Below are positions 9,171-18,134 of a stretch of DNA of 64,000 bases, in pieces. Position 1 is the first letter of the stretch, and each line of letters opens with the position of its first letter. The notes under the pieces were generated by a model, which worked only from the letters and a program-made list of their open reading frames with translations, had not been told where the DNA came from and ran no database searches. A program made the translations under genes and the position numbers. Source of the stretch: Dysosmobacter welbionis (GTDB taxonomy: Bacteria; Bacillota; Clostridia; Oscillospirales; Oscillospiraceae); contig NZ_CP034413.3 of NCBI RefSeq assembly GCF_005121165.3, forward strand, positions 3,186,001-3,250,000, read 5' to 3'.

Positions 9171-10538
9171 TTATTTCAGCCGCTTCTTGCGACCGAAGCC
9201 GTGCATCCGGCTGCCCAGGCCGCCGCCTCCCATTTTGGAAAGCCGTCCCCGGGTCATCTGCTTGGTCAGCTGCTGCATCATATCGAACTGCTTCAGCAGC
9301 CGGTTCACATCCACCACCTCCAGGCCGCAGCCGGCAGCGATGCGCTTTTTCCGGCTGGCGTTCAGGATCTGGGGATTCTCCCGCTCCAGCGGGGTCATGG
9401 AGAGGATGATGGCCTCCGTGTGGGCCAGGGCCTTGTCATCGATGGTGGCACCGGCCATCTGGCGGCCCAGAGCACCGGGCATCATGCTGGCGATCTGGCT
9501 CAGGTCACCCATATTCCGCAGCTGCTGGAGTTGTTCGTAGTAATCCTGCAGCGTCAGGCGGTTTTTCCGGAGCTTTTCCTCCAGCTTGGCGGCCTGATTT
9601 TCGTCGTAGGTCTGCTGGGCCTTTTCGATGAAGGACAGCATATCGCCCATACCCAAAATGCGGGATGCCATCCGGTCCGGATGGAAGGGCTCGATCATAT
9701 CCAGCTTCTCGCCGGTACCCACGAACTTGATGGGCTTGCCGGTGGAGGCCCGAATAGAGAGAGCAGCGCCGCCACGGGCGTCGCCGTCCAGCTTGGTCAG
9801 CACCACGCCGTCGATGCCCAGCGCCTCGTCAAAGGCAGTGGCGGCGTTCACCGCATCCTGGCCGGTCATGGCATCCACCACCAGCAGGATCTCATTGGGA
9901 TGGACGGCAGCCTTCATCCGCTTCAGCTCATCCATCAGGGACTCATCCACATGGAGCCGGCCGGCGGTGTCCAGGAAGACCATATCACTGCCGTGGTCCC
10001 GGGCATGGCGGATTGCATTCTCTGCAATCTGCACCGGGTCACCCTGACCCTGCTCGAATACCGGCAGGTCCAGCTGGCCACCCACCACCTTCAATTGCTC
10101 GATGGCGGCGGGACGGTACACGTCGCAGGCGGCCAGCAGGGGCCGCTTGCCAAGCTGGCGGCGCATCAGCCCCGCTAGCTTGGCGGTGGTGGTGGTCTTG
10201 CCGGCGCCCTGCAGGCCCACCATCATCACAACGGTGGGACCGCTGTTGGCCATGGAGAGCCGGGCGGTGCCGCCGCCCATGAGCTTTGTCAGCTCTTCGT
10301 TGACGATCTTGATGACCTGCTGGGCGGGCGTGAGGCTGTCCAACACGTCGGACCCCACAGCCCGCTCTGTCACGGTAGCCACGAAGTCCTTGACCACCTT
10401 ATAGCCTACGTCGGCCTCCAGCAGGGCCAGACGGACTTCCCGCATGGCCTCCCGGACGTCGTTCTCTGTCAGGCGGCCCTTGCCCCGCAGCTTCTTGAAT
10501 GTTGCGTTCAGTTTTTCGGTGAGCCCTTCAAATGCCAT
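9171..10538 (-). CDS. ffh: signal recognition particle protein Ffh
   Basis: Ffh binds the SRP RNA and signal sequences and delivers ribosomes to FtsY at the membrane. The 455-residue sequence has the N domain, the GTPase P-loop GLQGAGKTTTTAKLA (around residue 105), DTAGRLHVDESLM, TKLDGDARGGAALS, and a methionine-rich M domain with GDLSQIASMMPG and the C-terminal GLGSRMHGFGRKKRLK. Length is normal. It follows ylxM by 4 bases, the conserved arrangement. Confidence 0.98.
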   Translation of the reverse strand: MAFEGLTEKLNATFKKLRGKGRLTENDVREAMREVRLALLEADVGYKVVKDFVATVTERAVGSDVLDSLTPAQQVIKIVNEELTKLMGGGTARLSMANSGPTVVMMVGLQGAGKTTTTAKLAGLMRRQLGKRPLLAACDVYRPAAIEQLKVVGGQLDLPVFEQGQGDPVQIAENAIRHARDHGSDMVFLDTAGRLHVDESLMDELKRMKAAVHPNEILLVVDAMTGQDAVNAATAFDEALGIDGVVLTKLDGDARGGAALSIRASTGKPIKFVGTGEKLDMIEPFHPDRMASRILGMGDMLSFIEKAQQTYDENQAAKLEEKLRKNRLTLQDYYEQLQQLRNMGDLSQIASMMPGALGRQMAGATIDDKALAHTEAIILSMTPLERENPQILNASRKKRIAAGCGLEVVDVNRLLKQFDMMQQLTKQMTRGRLSKMGGGGLGSRMHGFGRKKRLK

Positions 10539-10542
10539 GCGA

Positions 10543-10908
10543 TCATTCCTTCAAAGCGGTGGCTTCCGCGTGAATCAATTCCGCCAGCTCAGTCAGACGG
10601 GGGTCCTCATACTGGCGGTAGTTGATGGTCTTCAGCTCGGCGGCTGCATCCTCGATGGCCTGCAAATGGCCCCGCATCTGCTCGAAGCGCCGGATCAGGC
10701 CGGTCTTGTCCTCCACCTCCTGCATGACGCCCTCCGCCCGGACGATCACGTCCCGGACGCCCTGGCGGGAGATGCCGGCGTTTTCCGCGATCTCAGCCAG
10801 AGACAGGTCCTCATTGTAATAGAGGTCAAAGAATTCCTTCTGCCGCTCGGTGAGGAGTTCGCCGTAAAAATCGAAGAGCATGGTCATGCGGTATGTCTGA
10901 TTTTTCAT
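10543..10908 (-). CDS. ylxM: YlxM/p13-type DNA-binding protein
   Basis: YlxM is a small HTH protein that modulates SRP function in Firmicutes. The 121 residues include FYGELLTERQKEFFDLYYNEDLSLAEIAENAGISRQGVRDVIVRAE, the sigma-70-region-4-like HTH of the family (this motif is quoted in parts: FYGELLTERQ, then LAEIAENAGISRQGVRD). I place the start at ATG 10908 with GAGG upstream; longer in-frame starts lack homology. It heads the ffh operon behind a good promoter at 10955-10983. Confidence 0.93.
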   Translation of the reverse strand: MKNQTYRMTMLFDFYGELLTERQKEFFDLYYNEDLSLAEIAENAGISRQGVRDVIVRAEGVMQEVEDKTGLIRRFEQMRGHLQAIEDAAAELKTINYRQYEDPRLTELAELIHAEATALKE

Positions 10909-10954
10909 GAACTCCCTCATTTCTGTAAAGCTGTATTCCTTTACAACGAGAAAT

Positions 10955-10983
10955 AGTTTACAGGATTTTGCCGGAAAAGTCAA
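10955..10983 (-). promoter_or_regulatory. sigma-A-like promoter for ylxM-ffh-rpsP-khpA
   Basis: On the minus strand TTGACT (10978-10983) and TAAACT (10955-10960) are 17 bases apart, about 45 bases upstream of the ylxM start. Confidence 0.75.
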
Positions 10984-11037
10984 GGGGAAAAACGAAAGAA
11001 ATCCGGAAAAAATTCCCCTCCGGCAGACCGGAACGGC

Positions 11038-11066
11038 TTGCCAAATCCGCGTTTGCGGCATAGACT
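11038..11066 (+). promoter_or_regulatory. possible promoter for the dipeptidase
   Basis: TTGCCA (11038-11043) and TAGACT (11061-11066) are 17 bases apart and lie 30 bases before the start codon. The -10 box is weak. Confidence 0.35.
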
Positions 11067-11096
11067 GAGAGGGACTGAACAGAACGGAGGGAGTTT

Positions 11097-12082
11097 ATGG
11101 TATTCGACGCGCATTCGGATCTGCTGTACGATGTGACCCGGCGGCGCCTGCTGGGGGAGCGGCGGGTGCTGGAGCACCACCATCTGGACCGGCTGCGGCG
11201 GGGCGGCGTGGAGGGGCTGGTGCTGGCCGTCTGGGCCAGCGGTCCCCGAGAGACGTTCTGGAAGGACACCGCCTGGAAGGATCCTGCATCCAATTTGGGC
11301 CGCACCCATCAGATATTTGCCTGTGCCCGGGCAGACCTGGCGGAATGTCCGCAAATCCGCCCGGTCCACACCGCAGCGGAGGCAGAGGCTGCCCGGGCAG
11401 CGGGCCAAATCTACGCCTTCCTGGCGGTGGAGGGCATGGCGGCCATCGGCGGGAACCCCGCCGGCGTGGACTGGTACTACGGCCAGGGCGCCCGGCTGGG
11501 GATGCTCACCTGGAACGAGACCAATGCCCTGGCCGCCGGAGCCGGAGGCGATCCTCAGGCGGGGCTGACGGAGGCGGGACGCCGGGCGGTGCGCCGGATG
11601 GGAGAACTGGGGATGGTGGTGGACGTGTCCCATCTGAACGACGGCGGCTTCTGGGACGTGATGGACCTGGCCGCCGGGCCGGTGATCGCATCCCACTCCA
11701 ACTGCCGTGCCCTGTGCGATGTGCGCCGGAACCTGTCCGACGACCAGCTGCGCCGCATCCGGGACACCGGCGGCGTGGTGGGGCTGAACGCCTTCCACGG
11801 CTTTGTCCACGCCGAGCCCCGGCAGCAGACCGCCAGGACCCTGGCCCTCCACGCCGTCCACATGGCGGAGGTCATGGGGGTGGAGCATGTGGGCTGCGGC
11901 TTCGACTTCTGCGAGTTTATGGGCCCTGGAAACGAGGGGCAGAGGGCCTGGAAAGCGCCGCCCACATCCGGAACCTCTTCTACTGGCTGGAAAAGCTGGG
12001 GATGAACCGGCAGGAGCTGGAAATGGTCGCCCGGGGCAATTTTCTGCGGGTTCTGGCGGGGCCAGACCTGCCGCCGCAATGA
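11097..12082 (+). pseudogene. membrane-type (renal) dipeptidase, M19 family, single-base frameshift
   Basis: M19 peptidases are zinc enzymes that cleave dipeptides, including D-residues. The product begins MVFDAHSDLLYDV with the metal ligands H-x-D, continues with FLAVEGMAAIGG, LTWNETNALAAG, VVDVSHLNDGGFWDV and SHSNCRALCDVRRNL (further ligand histidines), and reads to GFDFCEFMGPGNEG. There the frame shifts: the expected C-terminus GLESAAHIRNLFYWLEKLG and GNFLRVLAG is in the next frame, ending at 12082. One extra G in the run 11936-11939 would restore NEGAEGLESAAHI. All catalytic ligands lie before the break. A GGAGG precedes the start and a terminator follows. I regard sequence error as the likeliest cause. 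Confidence 0.85.
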
Positions 12083-12085
12083 GAA

Positions 12086-12120
12086 AGACAGCTGCTCCCC
12101 ATCGGAGCAGCTGTCTGATT
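12086..12120 (+). terminator. terminator after the dipeptidase
   Basis: A perfect 13-bp stem (12086-12098 with 12104-12116) with a 5-base loop is followed by GATTTTCT. It lies between convergent genes and may serve both. Confidence 0.75.
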
Positions 12121-12127
12121 TTCTGCA

Positions 12128-12525
12128 TCACGGCTGTGTGAAGCCTAGATAGCGGGTGCCCTGAAAGGTCAGGCGGCCCGTGTCCCCTTCCACCAGGAGA
12201 CCATACTCCCGGCCACTGACGGAGAACTCCATCCGGTCACCGCTCTCCACCTGAAAGGTGACATAGTACCGGGTGGAGGTGGTCATGTGATGGGTCTCGC
12301 CTCCGTGGTGATGGTGGGAGACATCGATCCGCTTGGCCACCACAGTGGCCTCCACCGTCAACCGGGGGAGTTGTTGTTCCGGTGCCACTGGCTGACACCC
12401 CGGACGATCATCACAATGAAGAGACAGAGCACCAGGGCGAAGATCAGAAAGAACAAAATTTCGAATCCGCCGCCGAACATAAAGGAGTCTAAAAGCCCCA
12501 TGCCGCCAAAGCCGGGCGTGGTCAT
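12128..12525 (-). pseudogene. DUF2500 membrane protein, single-base frameshift
   Basis: The first part, MTTPGFGGMGLLDSFMFGGG with a hydrophobic helix FEILFFLIFALVLCLFIVMI and then RGVSQWHRNNNSP, reads from ATG 12525. The second part RLTVEATVVAKRIDVSHHHH and the C-terminus GRLTFQGTRYLGF read in another frame to 12128. Both halves belong to the DUF2500 family (one helix followed by a small beta-rich domain). The switch is at five G on the plus strand (12364-12368); one extra C on the coding strand joins SPRLTVEA. Repaired length would be 132 residues. Function is unknown. The lesion matches those in trmD and the dipeptidase. Confidence 0.82.
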
Positions 12526-12594
12526 GAAGATCCCACCTTTTCCTCTTGTTGAGACTGATTTTACCAGATACCGCATAAGTCGGCAAGAAAGAAT

Positions 12595-12623
12595 TTGAAT
12601 TATGGGAAGAGATATACTATAAT
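12595..12623 (+). promoter_or_regulatory. sigma-A-like promoter for yfmF-yfmH
   Basis: TTGAAT (12595-12600) and TATAAT (12618-12623) are separated by 17 bases, 39 bases before the yfmF start. Confidence 0.75.
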
Positions 12624-12661
12624 AATCCCATGTTGTATTCCACAGAAGAGGAGTTGAGACC

Positions 12662-13930
12662 TTGGAAAGAACCAGAATCCAACTGGCCGACGGGGTGTAT
12701 CTCACCTATCTGCCGGCCAGAAAGTTCAAGACCAGCCTGCTCTCCGCCCAGTTCGTCACCCCGCTGCAGCAGGAGACTGCCTCCGCTTATGCGCTGCTGC
12801 CGGCCATCCTGCGCCGGGGCACGGTGCGCTATCCCGACCTGGGGGCGTTGTCCGCCCGGCTGGACCGGCTGTACGGTGCCTCTGTGGACTACACCGTCCG
12901 CAAGCAGGGCGAGAATCAGTGCGTAGGCTTCGTGGCCAGCTTTATCGACGACAGCTACATCCCCGGTGGGGAACAGCTGCTGGAGCCGGTGGCGGAGCTG
13001 TTGGGAGAGCTGCTGTGCGATCCCGTGACCGAGCGGGGCCGCTTTGTGACCGCTTATTTTGAGGGGGAGAAGACCAACCTGATTGACGCCATCCGCAGCC
13101 AGGTGAATGACAAGCGGGAGTATGCCTACGCCCGATTGCTGCGGGAGATGTGCGACGGGGAGCCCTACGGCATCAGCCGCCTGGGCGACGAGGCGGGTGC
13201 GGAGAAGCTGCAGATGCCAAAGCTCCACGCCCTGTACGGAGAGCTGCTTGCCACCGCCAGGCTGGAGCTGTTCTACTGCGGCAGCGCATCCCTGGAGCGG
13301 GTACGGGAGGCGTTGGCCGCAGCTTTCGCCACGTTGCCCAGGGATGGGATCCGGGACATCGCTCCGTCCACGCCCCATCCGGCCCGGACCGAGGTGAAGC
13401 GGGTGGAGGAGGCCATGGACGTGACTCAGGGCAAGCTGGGTATGGGCTTTGCCTGCGGCAGCGACGACTACGCCGCCGCGCTGATGGGCAATACCCTGTT
13501 TGGCGGCAGCAGCAACTCCAAGCTGTTTTTGAACGTGCGGGAGAAGCTGTCCCTGTGCTACTACGCCTCGTCCGCCTACCACCGGCAGAAGCGGCTCATC
13601 ACCGTCTCCTCCGGCATTGAGTTCCAGAACTACCAGAAGGCCTATGACGAGATCATGGCCCAGCTGGCCGCCGTGCAGGCTGGCCGCCTGGAGGACTGGG
13701 AGCTGGAGGGCGCCCGCAGTACGCTGCTGAATGCCTACGCCTCCATGGGAGATTCCCAGGGGAAGCTGGAGAACTTCTACCTGGGCCAGGCGGCCACCGG
13801 ACAGGAGGACACGCCGGAGCTGCTGGCGGAGCAGGTGCGGCACGTGACGGCGGAACGCATCTTTGACGCCATGCAGACCGCCTCTCTGGATACGGTGTAC
13901 TTCCTGAAGGGAAAGGAGACTGCGGAATGA
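12662..13930 (+). CDS. yfmF: M16-family protein YfmF (EF-P 5-aminopentanol modification-associated), inactive subunit
   Basis: This 422-residue protein has the M16 (pitrilysin) fold but lacks the HxxEH zinc motif at the expected position, as is normal for the YfmF partner. Recognisable segments are FVTPLQQETASAYALLPAIL, YPDLGALSARLDRLYGASVD and FGGSSNSKLFLNVREKLSLCYYASS. In Bacillus subtilis ymfF/ymfH take part in the modification of elongation factor P. The start is TTG at 12662, supported by AGAGGAG at 12647-12653 with 8-base spacing. It overlaps yfmH by 4 bases, which indicates translational coupling and a heterodimer. Confidence 0.88.
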   Translation: MERTRIQLADGVYLTYLPARKFKTSLLSAQFVTPLQQETASAYALLPAILRRGTVRYPDLGALSARLDRLYGASVDYTVRKQGENQCVGFVASFIDDSYIPGGEQLLEPVAELLGELLCDPVTERGRFVTAYFEGEKTNLIDAIRSQVNDKREYAYARLLREMCDGEPYGISRLGDEAGAEKLQMPKLHALYGELLATARLELFYCGSASLERVREALAAAFATLPRDGIRDIAPSTPHPARTEVKRVEEAMDVTQGKLGMGFACGSDDYAAALMGNTLFGGSSNSKLFLNVREKLSLCYYASSAYHRQKRLITVSSGIEFQNYQKAYDEIMAQLAAVQAGRLEDWELEGARSTLLNAYASMGDSQGKLENFYLGQAATGQEDTPELLAEQVRHVTAERIFDAMQTASLDTVYFLKGKETAE

Positions 13931-15198
13931 AGCAGACGTTTTACGAGCGGATCGGCGAGTCCGTCTACCGGGAGGTGCTGCCCAACGGATTGCAGGTCTG
14001 CGTGGTCCCCAAGCCGGAGCACGCCAAGAAGTACGCCTTCTTTGCCACCCGGTACGGCGGGATGGACACCCGCTTCTGTCTGGACGGTAAGTGGCTGGAC
14101 ACACCGGCGGGCATCGCCCACTATCTGGAGCACAAGATGTTCGACACCAAGGAGGGTAACGCCCTCCAGGAGCTGGCGAAAAACGGCGCGGAGCCCAATG
14201 CCTTCACCTCCAACGCCATGACCGGCTACTACTTCGACTCCACGGAGCACTTTGAGGAGAATCTGGAGATCCTGCTGTCCTTCGTCTCTATCCCCTATTT
14301 CACGGAGGAGAGCGTGGCCAAGGAGCAGGGCATCATCGGCCAGGAGATCCGCATGATCGAGGACAACCCCGACTGGCAGCTCTACACCCGGATGATGCAG
14401 GCCCTGTACCAGAAGAGCACTGCCCGCACCTCTATCGCCGGGACGGTGGAGAGTATCTCCCACATCACAGCGGAGACGCTGTACGACTGCCACAAGGCAT
14501 TCTACACCCCCTCCAACATGATTTTGACAGTGGTGGGCAACGTGGATCCGGTCCATGTGGCGGACCTGGCCCGGCGGATCCTACCCCGGGAGGGCGGGCC
14601 TGCGATCCCCCGGGACTACGGCCAGGAACCCGCCCAGGTGGCGGCAAAGGAGACCCGCATGGCCATGGAGGTCTCTGCCCCTCAGTTCCTGACGGCCTAC
14701 AAGTGCGCCCCGGCGGCGGACGGGGAGGACTACCTCCGTACCGCCGTTCTGGGAGACATGGCCTGCGACATCCTGCTGGGGGATTCCAGCCACCTGTACC
14801 AGCGGCTCTATGAGGAGGGGGTCATCAACACCAGCTTCGGCGGCGCCTTTGAGATGATGCCGGGCGTGGCATACCTCTATGCCGGCGGCGACAGCAAGGA
14901 CGCCCGCCGGGCCGCCGCTGAGATCCAGAGGGAGGCGGAGCGCCTGGCAGCGGAGGGCATCGACGAGGACTATTACCAGCGGGTGCGCCGGGCGTCCTTC
15001 GGCTCCAACCTCCGGGGGCTGAACTCCTTTGAGAACATCGCCGTGACCCTGACGGAGGGGTATTTCCACGGCTATGATCCCTTCCGCTTCCCCCAGGTGT
15101 TCGACTCCATCACCAAAGAGGACGTGGCCGCCTTCCTGCGCCGCAATCTGACCGCGGAGCGGGCTGTGCTCAGCGAGATCGTGCCTAGGGAGAACTGA
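13927..15198 (+). CDS. yfmH: M16-family zinc peptidase YfmH (EF-P 5-aminopentanol modification-associated)
   Basis: This 423-residue protein is the catalytic partner of YfmF. The inverted zinc motif HxxEH is present in AHYLEHKMFDTKEGN near residue 67, with the downstream glutamate region FVSIPYFTEESVAKEQGIIGQEIRM. The C-terminal half is a second M16 domain. Overlap with yfmF by 4 bases and the order yfmF-yfmH-(lgt) suggest an operon. The EF-P link is taken from the B. subtilis homologues; the physiological substrate is not evident from sequence. Confidence 0.9.
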   Translation: MKQTFYERIGESVYREVLPNGLQVCVVPKPEHAKKYAFFATRYGGMDTRFCLDGKWLDTPAGIAHYLEHKMFDTKEGNALQELAKNGAEPNAFTSNAMTGYYFDSTEHFEENLEILLSFVSIPYFTEESVAKEQGIIGQEIRMIEDNPDWQLYTRMMQALYQKSTARTSIAGTVESISHITAETLYDCHKAFYTPSNMILTVVGNVDPVHVADLARRILPREGGPAIPRDYGQEPAQVAAKETRMAMEVSAPQFLTAYKCAPAADGEDYLRTAVLGDMACDILLGDSSHLYQRLYEEGVINTSFGGAFEMMPGVAYLYAGGDSKDARRAAAEIQREAERLAAEGIDEDYYQRVRRASFGSNLRGLNSFENIAVTLTEGYFHGYDPFRFPQVFDSITKEDVAAFLRRNLTAERAVLSEIVPREN

Positions 15199-15229
15199 AT
15201 CCAAGACAGAGAAAGAGGGGGAACCCCAT

Positions 15230-16255
15230 TTGAGAGCATTACAGGATATGCCCATCAGCTTTCCCGGCCTGTTCGGGGACTGGTCCTTCAATCCCGACCC
15301 TATCGCCGTCCATATCGGCCATGGGATCTACTGGTACGGCATCATTTTGGCCATCGGCCTGCTGGCGGGCCTGGTGCTGTGCATGAAGCAGGCCAAGCGC
15401 TACGGCCTGACAGAGGACAATGTGCTGGATATGGTGCTGTGGGCGGTGCCCAGCTGCATCATCGGCGCCCGCCTTTACTATGTGATCTTCTATCTGGACC
15501 TCTACCGCAACGCCGATGGCAGCTTAAACTGGGGCGAGATGGTGGCGGTCTGGGACGGCGGCCTAGCCATCTACGGCGCGGTGATTGCCGGGGCCATCGT
15601 GGCATTTTTCTACACCCGGCACAAGAAGATCAAGATGGGCGCCATGACGGACCTGGCGGTGATGGGCCTGCTGCTGGGCCAGTGCATCGGCCGCTGGGCC
15701 AACTTCATCAATCGGGAGGCCTTCGGCGCCGAGACCACGCTGCCCTGGCGGATGCGCCTGTGGACCAGCGCCACGGAGTATATCGAGGTCCATCCCACGT
15801 TTTTCTATGAGAGCCTGTGGAATCTGATCGGGCTTCTGCTGATCCTGCTCGTGGTCTCCAAAGCCCGCCGGTTCGATGGGGAGAACACCTGGTTCTACTT
15901 CCTGTGGTACGGCCTGGGCCGGTTCTGGATCGAGGGGCTGCGGACGGACAGCCTGTATCTCTTTAACTGGACGTTCCTGGGGCAGCCCATCCGGGTGTCT
16001 CAGGCGCTGAGTCTGCTTCTGGCAGTCACCGCCGCGGTGATGCTGTTCTACAACATCAAGATCAAAAAGCACTCGCGGGATGAGTTGCTGGTGAATCAGG
16101 TGGCGGCGGAAGCCGTCGAGGGGACGGCAGAGGCGGATATTTCCACGGCGGAAGCGGGAGAGAGTGTCCCTGCCGGACAGGAGGAGCCGGAGCTCCCCCA
16201 GCCGCCGGAGACCCAAAACGGGGAAGGGGGAGAGACTGATGGCAACACGCATTGA
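15230..16255 (+). CDS. lgt: prolipoprotein diacylglyceryl transferase Lgt
   Basis: Lgt transfers diacylglycerol from phosphatidylglycerol to the lipobox cysteine of prolipoproteins in the membrane. The sequence has about seven helices, the HIGHGIYWYGIILAIGLLAG entry, the signature GQCIGRWANFINREAFG (arginine and asparagine essential), HPTFFYESLWNLIG and GLGRFWIEGLRTDSLYLF. After residue ~285 there is an unusual acidic, low-complexity tail of about 50 residues rich in E, A and P. The start is TTG 15230 behind GAGGGGGA; ATG 15248 is possible. It overlaps folD by 17 bases. The BMP lipoprotein at 20990-22279 is a plausible client. Confidence 0.95.
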   Translation: MRALQDMPISFPGLFGDWSFNPDPIAVHIGHGIYWYGIILAIGLLAGLVLCMKQAKRYGLTEDNVLDMVLWAVPSCIIGARLYYVIFYLDLYRNADGSLNWGEMVAVWDGGLAIYGAVIAGAIVAFFYTRHKKIKMGAMTDLAVMGLLLGQCIGRWANFINREAFGAETTLPWRMRLWTSATEYIEVHPTFFYESLWNLIGLLLILLVVSKARRFDGENTWFYFLWYGLGRFWIEGLRTDSLYLFNWTFLGQPIRVSQALSLLLAVTAAVMLFYNIKIKKHSRDELLVNQVAAEAVEGTAEADISTAEAGESVPAGQEEPELPQPPETQNGEGGETDGNTH

Positions 16256-17084
16256 CGGCAAGGCGCTGGCGGCCAAGGTCAAGGCGCAGACGGCAGAGGC
16301 AGCGAAGTCCCTGTACCGGCGGCCGGGCCTTGCGGTGATCCTGGTGGGGAATGACCCCGCCTCCCGGGTCTATGTGACCGGGAAGGAAAAGGACTGCGCC
16401 GAGTGCGGTTTTTTGAGCTTTGAGCACGCCCTGCCGGAGGACACCACACAGGAGACGCTGCTGGACCTGATCCAGGAGCTCAACCGCGACCCGCAGGTGG
16501 ACGGCATCCTGTGCCAGCTTCCTTTGCCCGGGCATCTGGACGAGGAGGCGGTGCTGAACGCCATCGCCCGGGACAAGGACGTGGATTGCTTCCACCCCTA
16601 TAACGTGGGCCGCCTGATGATCGGTGATCCGGTGTTTCTGCCATGCACCCCTGCCGGCGTCATGGAGATGCTGCGGGAATACGGCATCCCCGTCCGGGGC
16701 AGGCGGTGCGTGGTGCTGGGCCGCAGCAATATCGTGGGCAAGCCCATGGCCATGCTGCTGCTCCAGCAGGACGGCACCGTGACGGTCTGCCACTCCAAGA
16801 CGCCGGGACTGGCGGCCATCACCCGGGAGGCGGACATCCTGGTGTCCGCTGTGGGCCGGGTGGGTCTTGTCACGCCGGGTATGGTGAAGGAAGGGGCCGT
16901 GGTCATCGACGTGGCCATGAACCGGAACAGCGAGGGCAGGCTCTGCGGCGATGTAGACTTCGCCGCGGTAGAACCCAAGGCATCCTACATCACTCCGGTG
17001 CCCGGCGGCGTGGGGCCCATGACCCGGGCCATGCTGATGCGCAATATCCTCACCGCAGCCCGGAACCACCAGGCGGAGAAGTGA
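16239..17084 (+). CDS. folD: methylenetetrahydrofolate dehydrogenase/cyclohydrolase FolD
   Basis: FolD is the bifunctional one-carbon enzyme linking 5,10-methylene-THF and 10-formyl-THF. The 281 residues contain the signatures VGNDPASRVYVTGKEKDC (catalytic Tyr/Lys), DGILCQLPLPGHL, the NADP site VVLGRSNIVGKPMAMLLL and the C-terminal TPVPGGVGPMTRAMLMRN. Start 16239 has GGGAAGGGGGAG upstream and overlaps the lgt end. One-carbon metabolism is also relevant to purine fermentation encoded elsewhere in the window, but linkage is not shown. Confidence 0.97.
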   Translation: MATRIDGKALAAKVKAQTAEAAKSLYRRPGLAVILVGNDPASRVYVTGKEKDCAECGFLSFEHALPEDTTQETLLDLIQELNRDPQVDGILCQLPLPGHLDEEAVLNAIARDKDVDCFHPYNVGRLMIGDPVFLPCTPAGVMEMLREYGIPVRGRRCVVLGRSNIVGKPMAMLLLQQDGTVTVCHSKTPGLAAITREADILVSAVGRVGLVTPGMVKEGAVVIDVAMNRNSEGRLCGDVDFAAVEPKASYITPVPGGVGPMTRAMLMRNILTAARNHQAEK

Positions 17085-17093
17085 ACAGACGAA

Positions 17094-17132
17094 AAGAGCG
17101 CCGCGGCTTTTGGCCGCGGCGCTCTTGATTTG
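17094..17132. terminator. bidirectional terminator between folD and the ABC permease
   Basis: A perfect 14-bp GC-rich stem (17094-17107 with 17113-17126) with a TTTTG loop separates convergent genes. AAAA lies on its left flank (a T-run for the minus strand) and GATTTG follows on the plus side. Confidence 0.85.
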
Positions 17133-17144
17133 TATGGGGAGAAG

Positions 17145-18134
17145 CTACCGTTCCTCCCGGAAATACGCCAGACCCAGGCTGGCGGGGGGCTGATTCTCCT
17201 TCTTGTTCCGCAGGGAGACAAAAATCAGCACCGCGATGGTCACGAGATACGGCAGCATGTTGAAGAGGTACGTGTCCCGCCGGCCCAGGCCGGGGATGAT
17301 GAGGTACACCCAGAACAGCAGGCCGAACAGGTAGGAGCCCCAGATAGCGTTGACTGTCCGCCAGGTGGCGAAGATCACCAGCGCCACGGCCAGCCAGCCC
17401 AGGGACTCGATGGTGCCGTCGTTGGCCCAGGTGCCCTTGATGTAGTCCATGGTGTAGTACAGGCCGCCGAGACCGGAGATACCGGCGCCCACGCAGGTGG
17501 CCAGGTACTTGTTGCGGGAGACGTTGATACCCGCCGCATCGGCTGTGGCAGGATTCTCACCCACGGATCGCAGGTTCAGGCCCGGCCGGGTGCGGTTGAG
17601 GAACAGCTGCAGCACCACGGCCAGCACAATGGCCAGATATACCATGAAGCCATAGCTGAACAGCAGCCGCCCAGGAAGCCCCAGGTCCGACAGGCCGGGG
17701 ATGGTGGCCCGGTACACGGCGCTGGTGGCGGCTACGGAGATCTGGCCCACGCCGCCGGCCATGGAGTTCAGGGTGCCGCCGAAGAAGTTGGCCACACCGC
17801 CGCCGAAGATGGTCAGCGTCAGACCGGTGACGTTCTGGTTGGCCCGGAGGGTGATGGTCAGGAAACTGTACAGCAGACCGCCCAGGGCGGAGGCGGCGAA
17901 CGCCGCCAGCAGAGAGATCACCAGACACACGAAACCGGAGGGATCGGGATTGTTGAACTCATAGAAGAAGGAGGCCGCCAGTCCCGCAATACCGCCCAGA
18001 TACATGATCCCGGGGACGCCCAGGTTCAGGTTGCCGGATTTCTCTGTCAGGATCTCGCCCATGGCGCCGAACAGAATGACGGTGCCGAACTGGATAGCAG
18101 ACTGAATCAGCTGAACAATTTGGTCGACGCTCAT
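17145..18134 (-). CDS. BMP-type ABC transporter permease (NupQ/YufQ-like)
   Basis: This 329-residue membrane protein is one of two permeases of a BMP-family (basic membrane protein) importer, a group best known for nucleoside uptake. It has multiple helices and the family motifs EILTEKSGNLNLGVPGIMYLGG near the N-terminus and GLNLRSVGENPATADAAGIN in a cytoplasmic loop. It overlaps the upstream permease gene by 4 bases and ends the four-gene bmp-ATPase-permease-permease operon. Substrate is inferred, not shown. Confidence 0.88.
   Translation of the reverse strand: MSVDQIVQLIQSAIQFGTVILFGAMGEILTEKSGNLNLGVPGIMYLGGIAGLAASFFYEFNNPDPSGFVCLVISLLAAFAASALGGLLYSFLTITLRANQNVTGLTLTIFGGGVANFFGGTLNSMAGGVGQISVAATSAVYRATIPGLSDLGLPGRLLFSYGFMVYLAIVLAVVLQLFLNRTRPGLNLRSVGENPATADAAGINVSRNKYLATCVGAGISGLGGLYYTMDYIKGTWANDGTIESLGWLAVALVIFATWRTVNAIWGSYLFGLLFWVYLIIPGLGRRDTYLFNMLPYLVTIAVLIFVSLRNKKENQPPASLGLAYFREER

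Noticed and set aside
8472-10178. Plus-strand open frame of 568 codons over khpA, rpsP and ffh
   Set aside because: It is the antisense shadow of three conserved genes and has no ribosome binding site or homology.
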